DNA of 64,000 nt from Sinomonas sp. R1AF57 (GTDB lineage: Bacteria > Actinomycetota > Actinomycetes > Actinomycetales > Micrococcaceae): assembly GCF_002224485.1 (NCBI RefSeq), contig NZ_CP022463.1:216376-280375 (forward strand), read 5' to 3'. Position 1 is the first letter of the stretch; each line of letters opens with the position of its first letter. A program made the translations under genes and the position numbers. Below are positions 35,809 through 45,600 of this stretch, in pieces. The notes under the pieces are model-generated. The model saw only the letters and a program-made list of their open reading frames with translations. It searched no databases and was not told where the DNA came from.

Positions 35809-36291
35809 ATGACAGCGACACCCCTCGACCTCGTGACGGGCGCGGACCTGCGCCGCGCCATGGGGCACTGGGCCACGGGCATCGCCGTCATCACCACCTC
35901 GGACGGCGGCGCGATCGCAGGCCTCGTGAGCAACTCGTTCACGTCGATCAGCCTCGACCCGCCGCTCGTCTCGTGGGCGGTGGACAAGAAGTCGAGCTCA
36001 TTCGAGATCTGGAACCGCACCGACAACTACGCCGTGCACATCCTGTCCGAGTCCCACCGGGACCTCGTGGCGCGGTTCGCGGCGAAGGGGACGGACAAGT
36101 TCGCGGGACTGGCCTGGGAGCCCGGGACGCTGGGCTCGCCGATTGTGGCCGACGACGTCCCGCACCTCGAGTGTCGCCTCTGGCAGCGGGTGGACGCGGG
36201 GGACCACGTCATCCTGATCGGCGAGGTGGTCAGCGTCTCGGATCCGGAGGAGTTCGTCCCCCTGACCAACCACGTGTACTGGGCAAAGTAG
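35809..36291 (+). CDS. Flavin reductase (FMN-dependent, SAM-IV-controlled)
   Basis: The 160-residue protein belongs to the flavin reductase-like (HpaC/DszD-type) domain family: RRAMGHWATGIAVITTSDGG, GLVSNSFTSISLDPPLVSWA, NYAVHILSESHRDLVARFA and HLECRLWQRVDAGDHVILIG. It would reduce FMN with NAD(P)H and hand it to two-component monooxygenases such as SfnG and the SfnB-like enzyme. GGAGGAG at 35799-35805 precedes the ATG. Control by a SAM riboswitch places it in the sulfur-starvation response. It is a single-gene unit ended by a GC hairpin. Confidence 0.87.
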   Translation: MTATPLDLVTGADLRRAMGHWATGIAVITTSDGGAIAGLVSNSFTSISLDPPLVSWAVDKKSSSFEIWNRTDNYAVHILSESHRDLVARFAAKGTDKFAGLAWEPGTLGSPIVADDVPHLECRLWQRVDAGDHVILIGEVVSVSDPEEFVPLTNHVYWAK

Positions 36292-36316
36292 ACCGACGGC
36301 GCATCAGCGCTAGGCA

Positions 36317-36355
36317 GCCGGGGCCCCGGCTCCCTTGACCGGAGGGGGCCCCGGC
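36317..36355 (+). terminator. GC-rich hairpin after the flavin reductase
   Basis: GCCGGGGCCCC at 36317-36327 pairs perfectly with GGGGCCCCGGC at 36345-36355, and CTCC/GGAG can extend the stem inward. No T-tract follows. By position it separates the reductase from the next gene. Confidence 0.55.
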
Positions 36356-36382
36356 CAGCCAACCCGCCGGTACGCTGGGTGG

Positions 36383-37327
36383 GTGACCACCGGTCTCAAC
36401 GACACGCTCATCGGCCCGTTGCGGCGCCGCCTCCTGACGACCTTCTCCGGCCAGTCCGAGGGGAACCTGGCCTGGGAGGAAGCCCTCGAGGAGGGCGACG
36501 ACGCGGGGTACTTCGCGCCTGACTCCGCGGTCTGGGCCGTCCACGGCGGCATGACGCCCATCGCCGCCGGCATCCGCGCCCTGCTCACGCAGGCCCTGCA
36601 CCCGGGTGTGCTCGCCGGCGTCGTGGAGCACTCGAACTACCGCGCCGACCCCCTTGCACGGCTCGCCGGCACGATCCGCTGGATCTTCACCGTCACCTAC
36701 GGGGACACCGCGGCCGCCCGCCGTGCGTGCGCGTGGGTGCGGAAGCGGCACGTGCCCGTGGAGGGGGAGTTCGTCACGGGCCACGGCACGCACGAGCACT
36801 ACTCCGCCAATGACCCCACCCTGGCCGAATGGGTCCACCTCGCCTTCACGGATGCGTTCCTGCGCGCGTACGAATCGCTCGCCGGGCCGGTTCCCGGAGG
36901 CGCGGACCGCTACGTGGGGGAGTGGGCCGTGGCCGGGGAGCTCATGGGCGTGGCCGACCCGCCGCGCACCGCGTCCGCCCTCGTCGAACGGATGGAGGCG
37001 TACGACGCCGCCGGGCAGCTTGCCGGCGGGCCGCGCCTCGCCGATGTGGTCTCGTTCCTGCGCCGGCCGCCGCTCGACCCGCTGCTGCGCCCGGGCTACG
37101 CCGTGCTGTTCAACGCGGTGGTGTCGGAGATGCCCCAGCGGCACCTGGACCTGCTCGGGCTCGAGCGCCCCCGCCTCGGGCCGGTGCCGCTCCCGGTGAC
37201 GGGCGCCGCGAAGGCGACCCTCGCCGTCGTGGGTCGGGCCCTCGACCCGATGTCGCCGAGTGAGGCGGCCGCGCGCCGTCGTCTGGCGCGCCTCGGCGTC
37301 CTCCCCGGTCCATCGACTGCTCCGTAA
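36383..37327 (+). CDS. DUF2236 (MpaB-like oxygenase) family protein
   Basis: The 314-residue protein fits the DUF2236/latex-clearing-protein-like family of heme-dependent oxygenases: WAVHGGMTPIAAGIRALLTQ, ALHPGVLAGVVEHSNYRADP, ACAWVRKRHVPVEGEF, and HEHYSANDPTLAEWVHLAFTDAF around the conserved histidines expected to bind heme. The substrate is unknown. The GTG at 36383 is 6 bases after a TACGCT -10, so a leaderless message is likely; an upstream in-frame start would lie inside the hairpin at 36317-36355. The last codons (STAP) and the TAA stop are part of the palindrome at 37311. Confidence 0.8.
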   Translation: MTTGLNDTLIGPLRRRLLTTFSGQSEGNLAWEEALEEGDDAGYFAPDSAVWAVHGGMTPIAAGIRALLTQALHPGVLAGVVEHSNYRADPLARLAGTIRWIFTVTYGDTAAARRACAWVRKRHVPVEGEFVTGHGTHEHYSANDPTLAEWVHLAFTDAFLRAYESLAGPVPGGADRYVGEWAVAGELMGVADPPRTASALVERMEAYDAAGQLAGGPRLADVVSFLRRPPLDPLLRPGYAVLFNAVVSEMPQRHLDLLGLERPRLGPVPLPVTGAAKATLAVVGRALDPMSPSEAAARRRLARLGVLPGPSTAP

Positions 37328-37372
37328 GTGTCGTTCTGGGGCCTCAGAACGACACTTGCGGAGCAGTCGATG
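37311..37372. repeat. Palindromic element family A, copy 1
   Basis: Arms at 37311-37338 and 37345-37372 match at 27 of 28 positions around a 6-base loop; the single mismatch would be a G-U pair in RNA. The left arm starts CATCGACTGCTCCGTAAGTG and includes the TAA stop of the DUF2236 gene. The same arm recurs at 38393 and 46894. It is flanked by C-rich sequence on the left and G-rich on the right in every copy. Confidence 0.92.
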
Positions 37373-37425
37373 AGGGGGTGTGGATAATTTCTGCCGCCTC
37401 GTCCGGATTCTGCTCTCATGAGGGC

Positions 37426-38409
37426 ATGAAGACCCCGCGTCGTCTCCCCCAGCAGCTCTCCGGCCGGCCCTTCACAGTGGCCGAGGCCGCCCATGCCGGA
37501 GTCAGCAAGGGCAGGCTGCGACACCGGAGCCTCAGGCTCATGGGCCGCGGGATCAGGGGGCAGGGCACGACGGCGGCGCTCGCCTTGGGCGCGCGGGTCC
37601 GCCCGTTCGTCGAGGTCAACGAGCAGTGTGCGGCGTCCCACTCGACGGCCGCAGAGCTCCACGGCCTTCCCACCCGGAAGCGGGTGCGGGGCGAGGACGA
37701 GGTCTTCCACGTGATCCGGCCCGAGGGGGCAGCGCACCTGAAGCGGCCGCACGTCGTCGTGCACCGGGCGAAGCTCCTGCCCGGCGAGATCACGCGCGTC
37801 GGAGGTGTTCCGGTCACGACCCCCGCCCGGACATGGCTCGACCTGGCTGAACGGATCACGCTGGACGAGCTGGTCGCCGTGGGCGACGCGTGCGTCAGGA
37901 TCCCGTATCCCGAGCTGGAGGGCCGCGAGGAGCCGCACTGCACGCTGGAAGCCCTGCGGGACATCGTCGCGCGGCACCGCGGCAAACGCGGGGTCCGCAA
38001 GGCGCGGCTGGCCCTCGGGCTGATCCGGGTCGGCTCGGATTCGCCGCAGGAGACGGCGCTGCGGCTCGCCCTGCTGCGCGCGGGCCTTCCGGAACCGGTG
38101 CTCAACGCCCGGATTGTGGGAAGCCGTGGGCAGCGCGGCCCGAAGCCGGACATCGGCTACCCCGAGTACGGCGTCGGAGTCGAGTACGAGGGCGAGCACC
38201 ACGGGACGGAGCCGCAGATCGTGCGGGACATCGCCCGTTCCGAGAGCTATGACGATGTCGGCTGGGCCGAGGTGAGGATCTCCAAGCGCCACATGGCCAA
38301 CGACGCCAAGGCGGCCGTCGCGAAGGTCCGGACGGCCCTCTTCCTCAGGGGCTGGCGCCCCGGCAACGCCTCCGCCGGTGCCTCCACCCCTTCATCGACT
38401 GCTCCGTAA
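37426..38409 (+). CDS. Winged-helix/AbiEi-like protein with C-terminal nuclease-like (DUF559-type) domain
   Basis: The 327-residue protein has an N-terminal helix-turn-helix part (PFTVAEAAHAGVSKGRLRHR), a middle AbiEi-like segment (HSTAAELHGLPTRK, VGGVPVTTPARTWLDLAE), and a C-terminal domain with PDIGYPEYGVGVEYEGEHHG, the Asp...Glu-x-Glu arrangement of very-short-patch/DUF559-type PD-(D/E)XK folds. This three-part family is common in actinobacteria and has no known role; it lacks a partner gene here, so a toxin-antitoxin role is not supported. The C-terminal SSTAP and TAA come from palindrome copy 2. Confidence 0.75.
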   Translation: MKTPRRLPQQLSGRPFTVAEAAHAGVSKGRLRHRSLRLMGRGIRGQGTTAALALGARVRPFVEVNEQCAASHSTAAELHGLPTRKRVRGEDEVFHVIRPEGAAHLKRPHVVVHRAKLLPGEITRVGGVPVTTPARTWLDLAERITLDELVAVGDACVRIPYPELEGREEPHCTLEALRDIVARHRGKRGVRKARLALGLIRVGSDSPQETALRLALLRAGLPEPVLNARIVGSRGQRGPKPDIGYPEYGVGVEYEGEHHGTEPQIVRDIARSESYDDVGWAEVRISKRHMANDAKAAVAKVRTALFLRGWRPGNASAGASTPSSTAP

Positions 38410-38454
38410 GTGTCGCGATGAGCGCTCAAACCGACACTTACGGAGCAGTCGATG
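38393..38454. repeat. Palindromic element family A, copy 2
   Basis: Arms at 38393-38415 and 38432-38454 are perfectly complementary over 23 bp, with a 16-base loop. The left arm begins CATCGACTGCTCCGTAAGTG, as in copy 1, and contains the TAA stop of the preceding gene at 38407-38409. The DUF503 gene starts 39 bases further on. Confidence 0.92.
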
Positions 38455-38492
38455 GAGGGGAACGGGAAATGGGGAGGGGAGAGAATGGGCGC

Positions 38493-38786
38493 ATGTGGAT
38501 CGCGTGGATCGAGCTCGACCTGCTCCTCGGCGACGTGCACACCCTCAAGGAGAAGCGCTCGGTGGTCCGGCCCATCGTCGCCGAGGTGCGGCGCCGCTTC
38601 GACGTGTCCGTCGCGGAGGTGGGCGAACACGACCTGTACCGGCGCGCCCGCATCGGCGCGGGGATCGTTTCGGGGGACCGGGCCCACGCGCTCGAGGTGC
38701 TCGACGGCGTCGAACGCCTCGTCGCGGGCCGGCCGGAGGTCGATCTCCTCAGCGCGCGCCGCCGCGACCTGCACAGCGAGGACTGA
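38493..38786 (+). CDS. DUF503 (YlxP-like) protein
   Basis: The 97-residue protein reads MWIAWIELDLLLGDVHTLKE, then KRSVVRPIVAEVRRRFDVSV and AEVGEHDLYRRARIGAGIVS, the full DUF503/YlxP pattern. YlxP-type proteins are often encoded with ribosome maturation genes, which is not so here; their function is unknown. GAGAAT at 38481-38486 lies 6 bases before the ATG, so the message may be leaderless, although a GGGGAGAG ribosome-like stretch overlaps it. Confidence 0.88.
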   Translation: MWIAWIELDLLLGDVHTLKEKRSVVRPIVAEVRRRFDVSVAEVGEHDLYRRARIGAGIVSGDRAHALEVLDGVERLVAGRPEVDLLSARRRDLHSED

Positions 38787-38818
38787 GCGCCGCAAGGACT
38801 GAGCGCCGCAGTCAGCAG

Positions 38819-39307
38819 TCAGCGCACGAACATCAGCAGTGCCACGTGCAGCGCGCTGAGCGCCACGCCGGCAATCGCCATCGCGGAGATCCGCGCGGCC
38901 CGCGCCTTCGACCGCGCGAACGAGCCCCAGGCTGCGAAGACCGATGCCGTGAGCGGCCCGGCGGCAAGGACCGCGCCGAACCACGAGGGGATGAACCCGA
39001 GCGAGAAGGCCATGATGCCGAAGCCCAAGGACAGGGCCCCGAGGAACGTCGCCAGCCGCGAGGCAGGCTTCGGCGGGCGGGGCTGCCGCGGCTCACGGCG
39101 GCGGGCTTCCGCGGACGACGGCGACGCCTCACCCCTGCGCGCAAGCTCGCCGTGGCGCTGGCCATCGGGGACCTGGCCGTCGGGGACCAGGCCGTCGAGC
39201 CCGCGCGATCCCCGGGCGGACGTGCTCCCGGGCGGGACGCCGTCGGGCCAGTAGGCGCTCGGGTCCCGGTACGGATTCCGCCGAGGGGCGTTGCCGGGGG
39301 TGCTCAC
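38819..39307 (-). CDS. Small membrane protein (DUF4190-like)
   Basis: The 162-residue protein has a disordered hydrophilic N-terminal half (NPYRDPSAYWPDGVPPGS, then Arg/Glu-rich sequence) and two membrane helices in the C-terminal half (LATFLGALSLGFGIMAFSLG and ARISAMAIAGVALSALHVAL). This layout is that of DUF4190-type proteins of unknown function. The GTG at 39307 lies about 5 bases after a GATAAT, so the message may be leaderless. Confidence 0.65.
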   Translation of the reverse strand: MSTPGNAPRRNPYRDPSAYWPDGVPPGSTSARGSRGLDGLVPDGQVPDGQRHGELARRGEASPSSAEARRREPRQPRPPKPASRLATFLGALSLGFGIMAFSLGFIPSWFGAVLAAGPLTASVFAAWGSFARSKARAARISAMAIAGVALSALHVALLMFVR

Positions 39308-39418
39308 CGTTCGATTATCCCCGCCGATCCGCCCGTGCGCCTCGGGGTTCACCCTGAGCGCACCCTGACGCGCGGGCCGCCTGCAGGAACCCTTCAGGAA
39401 AGTGGGGAGAATCGGCCT

Positions 39419-41140
39419 ATGGCGTCTGACGTGGCAAGCGGACCAGTGCGGCGCGCGCCGAGGCACAGGATCGGCGCGGCCCCGCACCTGGCGCTGGCCC
39501 TGATGGCCCTCGTGCTCATGGTCGTCTTCTTCTACGCCGTCCGCACACTGACGCTGTTCGTCTCGCCCATGCTGTTCCTCGCTGCCGTGTTCCTCGAGGC
39601 GGTCTTCATCGCGGTCTTCCTCTGGGCTGTGGCGCGTGCCCTCGCGCGGCCGTCGGAGATGCTGCGCTCCCTCGCCGCGTCGGCCTGGGAGGGCCTCGCC
39701 GCGAACGAGTATGTGGTCAGGGCCCGGGCTACGAACACCCCGGGGGCGGTGTGGCTGCGGAATCGGTTCCGCCGCGACAGGGCGTCGGGGCTGTGGCTCA
39801 CGGGCGTCGTCGTGGTGGCGGCCGTTCCGTTCGTGAACTTCCTCGGCGTGGCCTACGCCGTGGTGAGCGGCGGTGTCCTGACGCGCATCGACGAGCGGAT
39901 CGCGAATCTCATGCCCAAGGTCCGCACGCCGGGGGAGACGGCCTTCTTCGCCGCCGCCACGATGCTCGCGAACTGGCAGACCGTGGTCCTGATGACGGCC
40001 GCTGCGGCGCTCGTGCTGTGGCAGGCCCGACGCCGCTTCCTCGCCACCGCGGTGGTCGGCGCCGTCGTGGCGCAGGAGCTCCTGACGGATCTGGTCCAGC
40101 AGATCCTCCACCGGCAGCGCCCGGACGAGTCCCTGGCCCTGCTCGTGGTGACGACTCCGGGGTTCCCGAGCGGCCAAACCGTGCGGGCAGTGGTGGTCTA
40201 CGGGATCCTCGTGTACCTGCTGGTGCGGGCGTACGGTTCAGTGGCGTCCCGGGCGCTGGTCGTCGCCGCCTACCTCGCGGTGGTCCTGCTGGTCGGGATG
40301 AGCCGCGTGTACCTCGGCGTGCACCACGTGAGCGACGTCTGGGGCGGGATGCTGTTCGGGGCGGCCCTCCTGGCCGCGGCCGTCGGCTTCCTCGAGATCT
40401 CGGGCCGCTTCCCGTTGATCGGCCGGCAGCGGCGGGCCGTCAGCGTGAGGCGCGTGGTCGCCGTCGTGCCCGTCGTGGGGGTGGCCTTCGCGCTCACGAC
40501 GGCGCCGCTGCTGCTCCACCCGCAGGAGCACCCCGCGCAGCGGCCCACCACGGCGCTGCCGGCGCTGGACGCGGCGTCGTTCGCGCGGCTCCCGCTCTAC
40601 AGCGAGACGCTCACCGGCGACCGGATGGAGCCGGCGAACTTCATCTACGTCGGCTCCGAGGACCAGCTCCTCGCGGCGTTCGGGGCGGCCGGGTGGGACC
40701 GTGCGGAGCCGTCGACGTTCGCCAACACGCTGCGCGCCTTCGCCGTGGGGATCCAGGGCGGCCAGTACGCCACGGCCCCGGTCACGCCGTCGTTCGTGGC
40801 GGGGCGCCCCGAGTCCCTTGCGTTCCAGAAGGCGACCGCAGAGAACTCGCTGCGCCAGCGCCACCACACCCGCATCTGGCGCACCGACTACACGGCGCCC
40901 GACGGCCGCCCCGTCTGGGAGGGCACGGCCAGCTTCGACGACGGGATCGAGTTCGCCGGAACGGCGAAGGTGCCCACCCACCACATCGACCCGAACATCG
41001 ATGCCGAGCGTGCCTACATCATCGGCTCCCTCGGATACCCGGAGCAGCTCGTCGCGCTCACGCACCCCCAGATGGGCCACAACGGCAGCGGGGACGAGTT
41101 CTTCACCGACGGCAGGGCCCAGCTGATCGTGCTGCGCTGA
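39419..41140 (+). CDS. PAP2-fold membrane protein with LssY C-terminal domain
   Basis: The 573-residue protein has several membrane helices, a PAP2 phosphatase-like core (residues 175-310) and, after about residue 370, an LssY-type domain (NFIYVGSEDQLLAAFGAAGW, RHHTRIWRTDYTAPDGRPVW, HHIDPNIDAERAYI). Phosphatase motif 3 is intact (SRVYLGVHHVSDV). Motif 1 lacks its Lys (Gln227 before R234-P235) and motif 2 reads PSGQ at 250-253 instead of PSGH. The protein may therefore not act as a lipid phosphatase. GAGAAT ends 5 bases before the ATG at 39419, pointing to a leaderless message. Confidence 0.82.
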   Translation: MASDVASGPVRRAPRHRIGAAPHLALALMALVLMVVFFYAVRTLTLFVSPMLFLAAVFLEAVFIAVFLWAVARALARPSEMLRSLAASAWEGLAANEYVVRARATNTPGAVWLRNRFRRDRASGLWLTGVVVVAAVPFVNFLGVAYAVVSGGVLTRIDERIANLMPKVRTPGETAFFAAATMLANWQTVVLMTAAAALVLWQARRRFLATAVVGAVVAQELLTDLVQQILHRQRPDESLALLVVTTPGFPSGQTVRAVVVYGILVYLLVRAYGSVASRALVVAAYLAVVLLVGMSRVYLGVHHVSDVWGGMLFGAALLAAAVGFLEISGRFPLIGRQRRAVSVRRVVAVVPVVGVAFALTTAPLLLHPQEHPAQRPTTALPALDAASFARLPLYSETLTGDRMEPANFIYVGSEDQLLAAFGAAGWDRAEPSTFANTLRAFAVGIQGGQYATAPVTPSFVAGRPESLAFQKATAENSLRQRHHTRIWRTDYTAPDGRPVWEGTASFDDGIEFAGTAKVPTHHIDPNIDAERAYIIGSLGYPEQLVALTHPQMGHNGSGDEFFTDGRAQLIVLR

Positions 41141-41142
41141 CC

Positions 41143-41622
41143 TCAGCCCGCGGCCTTCTTCACGAGCTCTGCGATCCGGGCCCAGTCGTCCTCGCCCGGC
41201 TCGGTCAGGGCGAACGACGTCACCCACATGGCGCCGTCGTCCAGGGCCGCGGTCTCCTCGAATCCGAGCGTCGCGTACCGGCTCCCGAACTTCTTCCGGT
41301 CCTTGAAGAAGAGCACCACCTTGCCGTCGCGGGCGTAGGAGGGCATGCCGTACCAGAGCTTCGGCGCGAGCTGGGGCGCGGCCTCGGCGACCAGCGCGTG
41401 CAGCCGCCGGGCGATCGAACGGTCCGGCTCCTCGAACGACTCGATCTTGGCGACCGTGTCGGCAAGGTCGCCGGCCGCCTTGTCCGCCGCGCTCTGGCGG
41501 CCGCGGGCCTTCTTCACCTCGGCGGCGTGCTCCTTCATCGCCGCGCGCTCCTCGGCGCTGAACGCGGACGACGGCGCCCCGGTCGCCTCGGCCGCAGCGG
41601 CCGCCTTGGCTGCCGGGCTCAC
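41143..41622 (-). CDS. DUF1801-family protein
   Basis: The 159-residue protein has an Ala/Lys/Glu-rich, probably coiled N-terminal half and a C-terminal DUF1801 (YdhG-like) domain: PKLWYGMPSYARDGKVVLFF, KKFGSRYATLGFEETA, and a Trp-rich end. The family is of unknown function. The GTG at 41622 overlaps the stop of the VOC gene, so it is the third gene of the AraC-VOC-DUF1801 operon. Confidence 0.8.
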   Translation of the reverse strand: MSPAAKAAAAAEATGAPSSAFSAEERAAMKEHAAEVKKARGRQSAADKAAGDLADTVAKIESFEEPDRSIARRLHALVAEAAPQLAPKLWYGMPSYARDGKVVLFFKDRKKFGSRYATLGFEETAALDDGAMWVTSFALTEPGEDDWARIAELVKKAAG

Positions 41623-42029
41623 TTGTGCTCCTGGATGCGGATGAGGTTGCCGGCGGGGTCCCGGAAGGCGCAGTCGCGGAGGCCGTAGGGCTGCGCAGTG
41701 GGCTCCTGCACGACCTCGGCGTCGGTGGCCTGGACCTTCTCGAACACCTCATCGAGATCCGGGGTGGCCAGCAGGATCCAGCCGTAGGTCCCCTTGGCCA
41801 TCATCTCGGAGATGGTCCGGCGCTCGTCTTCGGTGATCCCCGGGTCGGTGGCCGGCGGGGCCAGGAGGATCGAGGTGCTGGGCTGGTTCACGGGGCCGAC
41901 GGTGATCCAGCGCATCGTGCCCCGGCCGACGTCCTGGCGGACCTCGAACCCTAGGACATCCCGGTAGAAGGCGAGGGACGCCTCCGGGTCGGTGTGGGGG
42001 AGGGCGCTTGCATGAATGGTGAGTTCCAT
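41619..42029 (-). CDS. VOC-family (glyoxalase/bleomycin resistance fold) protein
   Basis: The 136-residue protein has the paired beta-alpha-beta-beta-beta pattern of the VOC superfamily: PEASLAFYRDVLGFEVRQDV, RWITVGPVNQPSTSILLAPP, then GYGLRDCAFRDPAGNLIRIQ-type closing sequence with the metal-site Glu near the end. Members bind or modify small molecules; no substrate can be assigned. The ATG at 42029 starts the fold. It lies 10 bases downstream of the AraC gene and overlaps the DUF1801 gene. Confidence 0.82.
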   Translation of the reverse strand: MELTIHASALPHTDPEASLAFYRDVLGFEVRQDVGRGTMRWITVGPVNQPSTSILLAPPATDPGITEDERRTISEMMAKGTYGWILLATPDLDEVFEKVQATDAEVVQEPTAQPYGLRDCAFRDPAGNLIRIQEHK

Positions 42030-42039
42030 GGCCACCACG

Positions 42040-42486
42040 CTACGAGCGTGCGGCGGGCTGCACTTCTCGATTCCTGACCGGTCGCGTGACCTGCTTGGCG
42101 ATGCACGGCAGCATTCCGGCGGTCACGTCCGCCCCCTGCTCCCGGTAGACGCTCGGGGGCACGCCGACCAGCTCCGAGAACCGCGTGCTGAACGTGCCGA
42201 GGGAGGAGAACCCGACGGCGAAGCACACCTCGGTGACGCTGGCATCCCCGATCCGCAGCAGGGACATCGCCCTCTCGATCCGCCGCGTCATCAGGTACTG
42301 GTACACCGACTCCCCGTAGGCCTGCCGGAACTGCCGGCTCAGGTGCCCCGCGGAGAGGTGGACGCCCCGGGCCAGCTCCTCGACGTTGAGCGGCTGCGCG
42401 TACTCGCGGTCGATCCGGTCACGCACGCGCCGCAGGAGCGCGAGGTCGCGCAGGCGCGGAGCCGAAGAGGGGGAGGAAGCGGTCAC
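42040..42486 (-). CDS. AraC-family transcriptional regulator
   Basis: The 148-residue protein consists almost only of an AraC/XylS DNA-binding domain: NVEELARGVHLSAGHLSRQF and YLMTRRIERAMSLLR form the first helix-turn-helix, ASVTEVCFAVGFSSLGTFST and FSELVGVPPSVYRE the second. No ligand domain is present. It is co-transcribed with VOC and DUF1801 genes and likely controls them; the amylase gene is divergent with a 116-bp gap. The GTG at 42486 is the best start; a longer frame exists upstream but has no family similarity. Confidence 0.85.
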   Translation of the reverse strand: MTASSPSSAPRLRDLALLRRVRDRIDREYAQPLNVEELARGVHLSAGHLSRQFRQAYGESVYQYLMTRRIERAMSLLRIGDASVTEVCFAVGFSSLGTFSTRFSELVGVPPSVYREQGADVTAGMLPCIAKQVTRPVRNREVQPAARS

Positions 42487-42602
42487 GAGCCGATCGTCCC
42501 AAGCCCGCCATGCGACTGTCGAGACCCGGTTCCATGACGGCCTTGTCACGCAGTGTGACATGGACCATAGTTGGCCGAGTCACCGCACTCCCGGAGGTCT
42601 CC

Positions 42603-45600
42603 ATGACGAACCGCCCTTTCCGCCCCCGCGCCCGCGGCGCCCGCCGTGCGGGAGCCGCCGCAGCCGCCGTCGTGCTCGCCGCGGGCCTGCTCACCCAGGG
42701 GGCGACGACGGCGCTCGCCGGCCCGGCGCCGTCGCCCGCCAGCCCGGCGACGGGCGCCGCGCACTCGTTCCGCACCGCGGCGGGCACGGAGAACTACTAC
42801 TTCGTCATGACGGACCGGTTCGCGAACGGCACGGCCGCGAACGACCAGGGCGGCCTCGGCGCGGACCCGATGGTCTCCGGGTTCGACCCGGCGAACAAGG
42901 GCTTCTACCACGGCGGCGACCTCGCGGGCCTCACCGGCAAGCTCGACTACATCCAGGGCCTGGGCACGACGGCGATCTGGCTCACCCCGAGCTTCAAGAA
43001 CAAGGCCGTCCAGCCGCAGGACAAGAGCGCCGGCTACCACGGCTATTGGATCACCGACTTCACCCAGATCGATCCGCACCTCGGCACCAACGCCGAGCTC
43101 GGGGACCTCATCACGAAGGCACACGAGCGGGGGATGAAGGTCTACTTCGACATCATCACCAATCACACCGCGGACGTCATCAAGTACACCGAGGGGGACC
43201 GGAAGGGCTACATCAGCAAGACCGCGGCCCCGTACAGGGACGCCGCGGGGAACGTGTTCGACGACGCCGCGGTCGCCGACCAGCCCAGCTTCCCGGTGAT
43301 GGACCCGGCGACGTCGTTCCCGTACCACCCGTACGTCTCGCCCGGCGAGGAGAACCTGAAGGTGCCTGCCTGGCTCAACGACGTCAGCCTGTACCACAAC
43401 CGCGGCGACTCGACGTTCGCGGGCGAGAGCGCGAACTACGGGGACTTCTCGGGCCTCGACGACCTGTTCACCGAGAACCCGACGGTGCTCAACGGGTTCA
43501 TCGACGTGTACAGGAAGTGGATCGGGGACTTCGGGATCGACGGCTTCCGGATCGACACCATGAAGCACGTCAACGATGAGTTCTGGCAGAAGTTCTCGCC
43601 CGCGATCCTCGACTACGCCCACTCGGTGGGCAAGAAGGACTTCTTCATGTTCGGCGAGGTCTACGACACCTCGCGGGACTTCACCTCGAAATTCACCACG
43701 TCCGACGGCGTGCGGGCCGTCCTCGACTTCCCGTTCCAGCAGGCTGCCCGCTCCTACGCTTCGGCGTCATCGCCCGCCACCACCCTGCAGAAGCTCTTCC
43801 AGGGCGACGACTGGTACACGACCGCGACCTCGAACGTGTATCAGCTGCCCACCTTCCTCGGGAACCACGACATGGGCCGCATCGGCTCGTTCATCGCCCA
43901 GGACAACCCGAACGCCTCCGACGCCGAGAAGGTCGCCCGCGACCGGCTCGCCACAGAGCTCATGTACTTCTCACGCGGCAACCCGATCGTCTACTACGGC
44001 GACGAGCAGGGCTTCACCGGCGCCGGCGGGGACCAGCTCGCCCGGCAGGACATGTTCGCCTCGAAGACCCCCGAGTACCTCGCCGACACGCTCCTGGGCA
44101 CGACGGCGACGCACGCCTCGGACAACTACGTCACCACCCACCCGCTCTACACCTCGATCGCCGACCTCGCGAAGGTGGTCAAGGACAACCCGGCGCTGCG
44201 CACCGGCGCGCACCAGGACCGGTACGCCGACGCGACGGCTGGGGTGTACGCGTTCTCCCGGATCGACGCGACCGCGCAGCGTGAGTACGTCGTGGCGCTG
44301 AACAACACCGCGGCCCCCCGGACCGCGGCCGTGCCGACCTACCTCGCGCAGCGGCCGTTCGCGAAGGTGTTCGGCGACGGCGCCGCGGACCGGCTCAAGA
44401 CGGCGGCGGACAAGACCCTCACCGTGACCGTGCCGGCATTCTCCACGGTGGTGTACGAATCGGCGGGACGCATCCCGGACTCGGCGGCCGCACCGGTTCC
44501 CGTGCTCGGGACCCCGAAGGCGGCCGGCGGCGACAACACGCGCGTCAACGTCACTGCGGACCTGCCGCGTGACTCGTTCTACGAGGTCACGTTCCAGGCA
44601 CGCACGCCGGGAGGCCAGTGGGAGAACATCGGCACTGATGACACGTACCCCTACCAGGTCTTCCACGCCACGAAGGGCATGACGCCGGGAACCCCGCTCG
44701 AGTACCGGGCCCTCACCCTGGACAACGCCGGCCACACGGCCGCCTCGGCGGCGACCGTCTCCGCCGTCGTGCCTACCCCGGTGGACCCGGACGCGCCCAA
44801 GGGGCCGGCGCCGCAGCCGCTCTCGGTCACGGTGGCCGGCGACTACCAGCACCTCGCCGGCTGTGCGGGCGACTGGGACCCCGCGTGCGAGGCGACCATG
44901 GCGCAGTACGACCCGGTTGCCTCCGAGTGGCGGCTCACGCTCGACCTCCCGGCCGGCACCTACCAGGTCAAGGCCGCGCTCAACGGATCGTGGACCCAGA
45001 ACTACGGCGACGGCGGGGCGCCGAACGGGGCGAACATCTCGGTCAGGCACCCGGGCGGGAAGCTGACGTTCACCTACCGGCACGACACCCACCTGACCAC
45101 GGTGGCCGAGCACGCGGCGCAGCCGTCAGCGGTCGCGGTGCCGGGGACGCTGAACACGGCGATGGGCTGCGCGGCAGACTGGGATCCGGCGTGCCCCCAG
45201 ACGCAGCTCGCGTTCGACGGCGCGCAGGGGGTCTGGCGCGGCACGTACACGCTGCCGGCCGGCAGCTACTCCTACAAGGCCGCGCTCAACCGCTCCTGGG
45301 ACGTGAACTACGGGGTCGGCGGGGCGGTCAACGGCCCCAACATCGGCCTCGACCACCCGGGCGGGACGGTGACGTTCAGCTACAACGACTCGACCCACCT
45401 CGTCACCGCGGGATGGCCCGTGACGCAGCCAGCCTCGGTCAACCTCCCCGGGACGTACCAGCATCTGGCCGGGTGTGCGGGGGACTGGGACCCCGCCTGC
45501 CCGGCGACCTCTGCCGTGTGGGACCCGCGCTCGCAGGGGTGGATCCTGCGGCTCGCCTCGCTGCCGGCCGGCTCGTACTCGTTCAAGGCGGCCCTCAACG

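Noticed and set aside
36335-36382. Longer N terminus for the DUF2236 protein
   Set aside because: It would start inside a terminator hairpin, before the -10 TACGCT, and has no family similarity.
37426-38409. A toxin-antitoxin or abortive-infection system
   Set aside because: The protein has AbiEi-like and nuclease-like parts, but there is no partner gene and this protein type is widespread as single copies.
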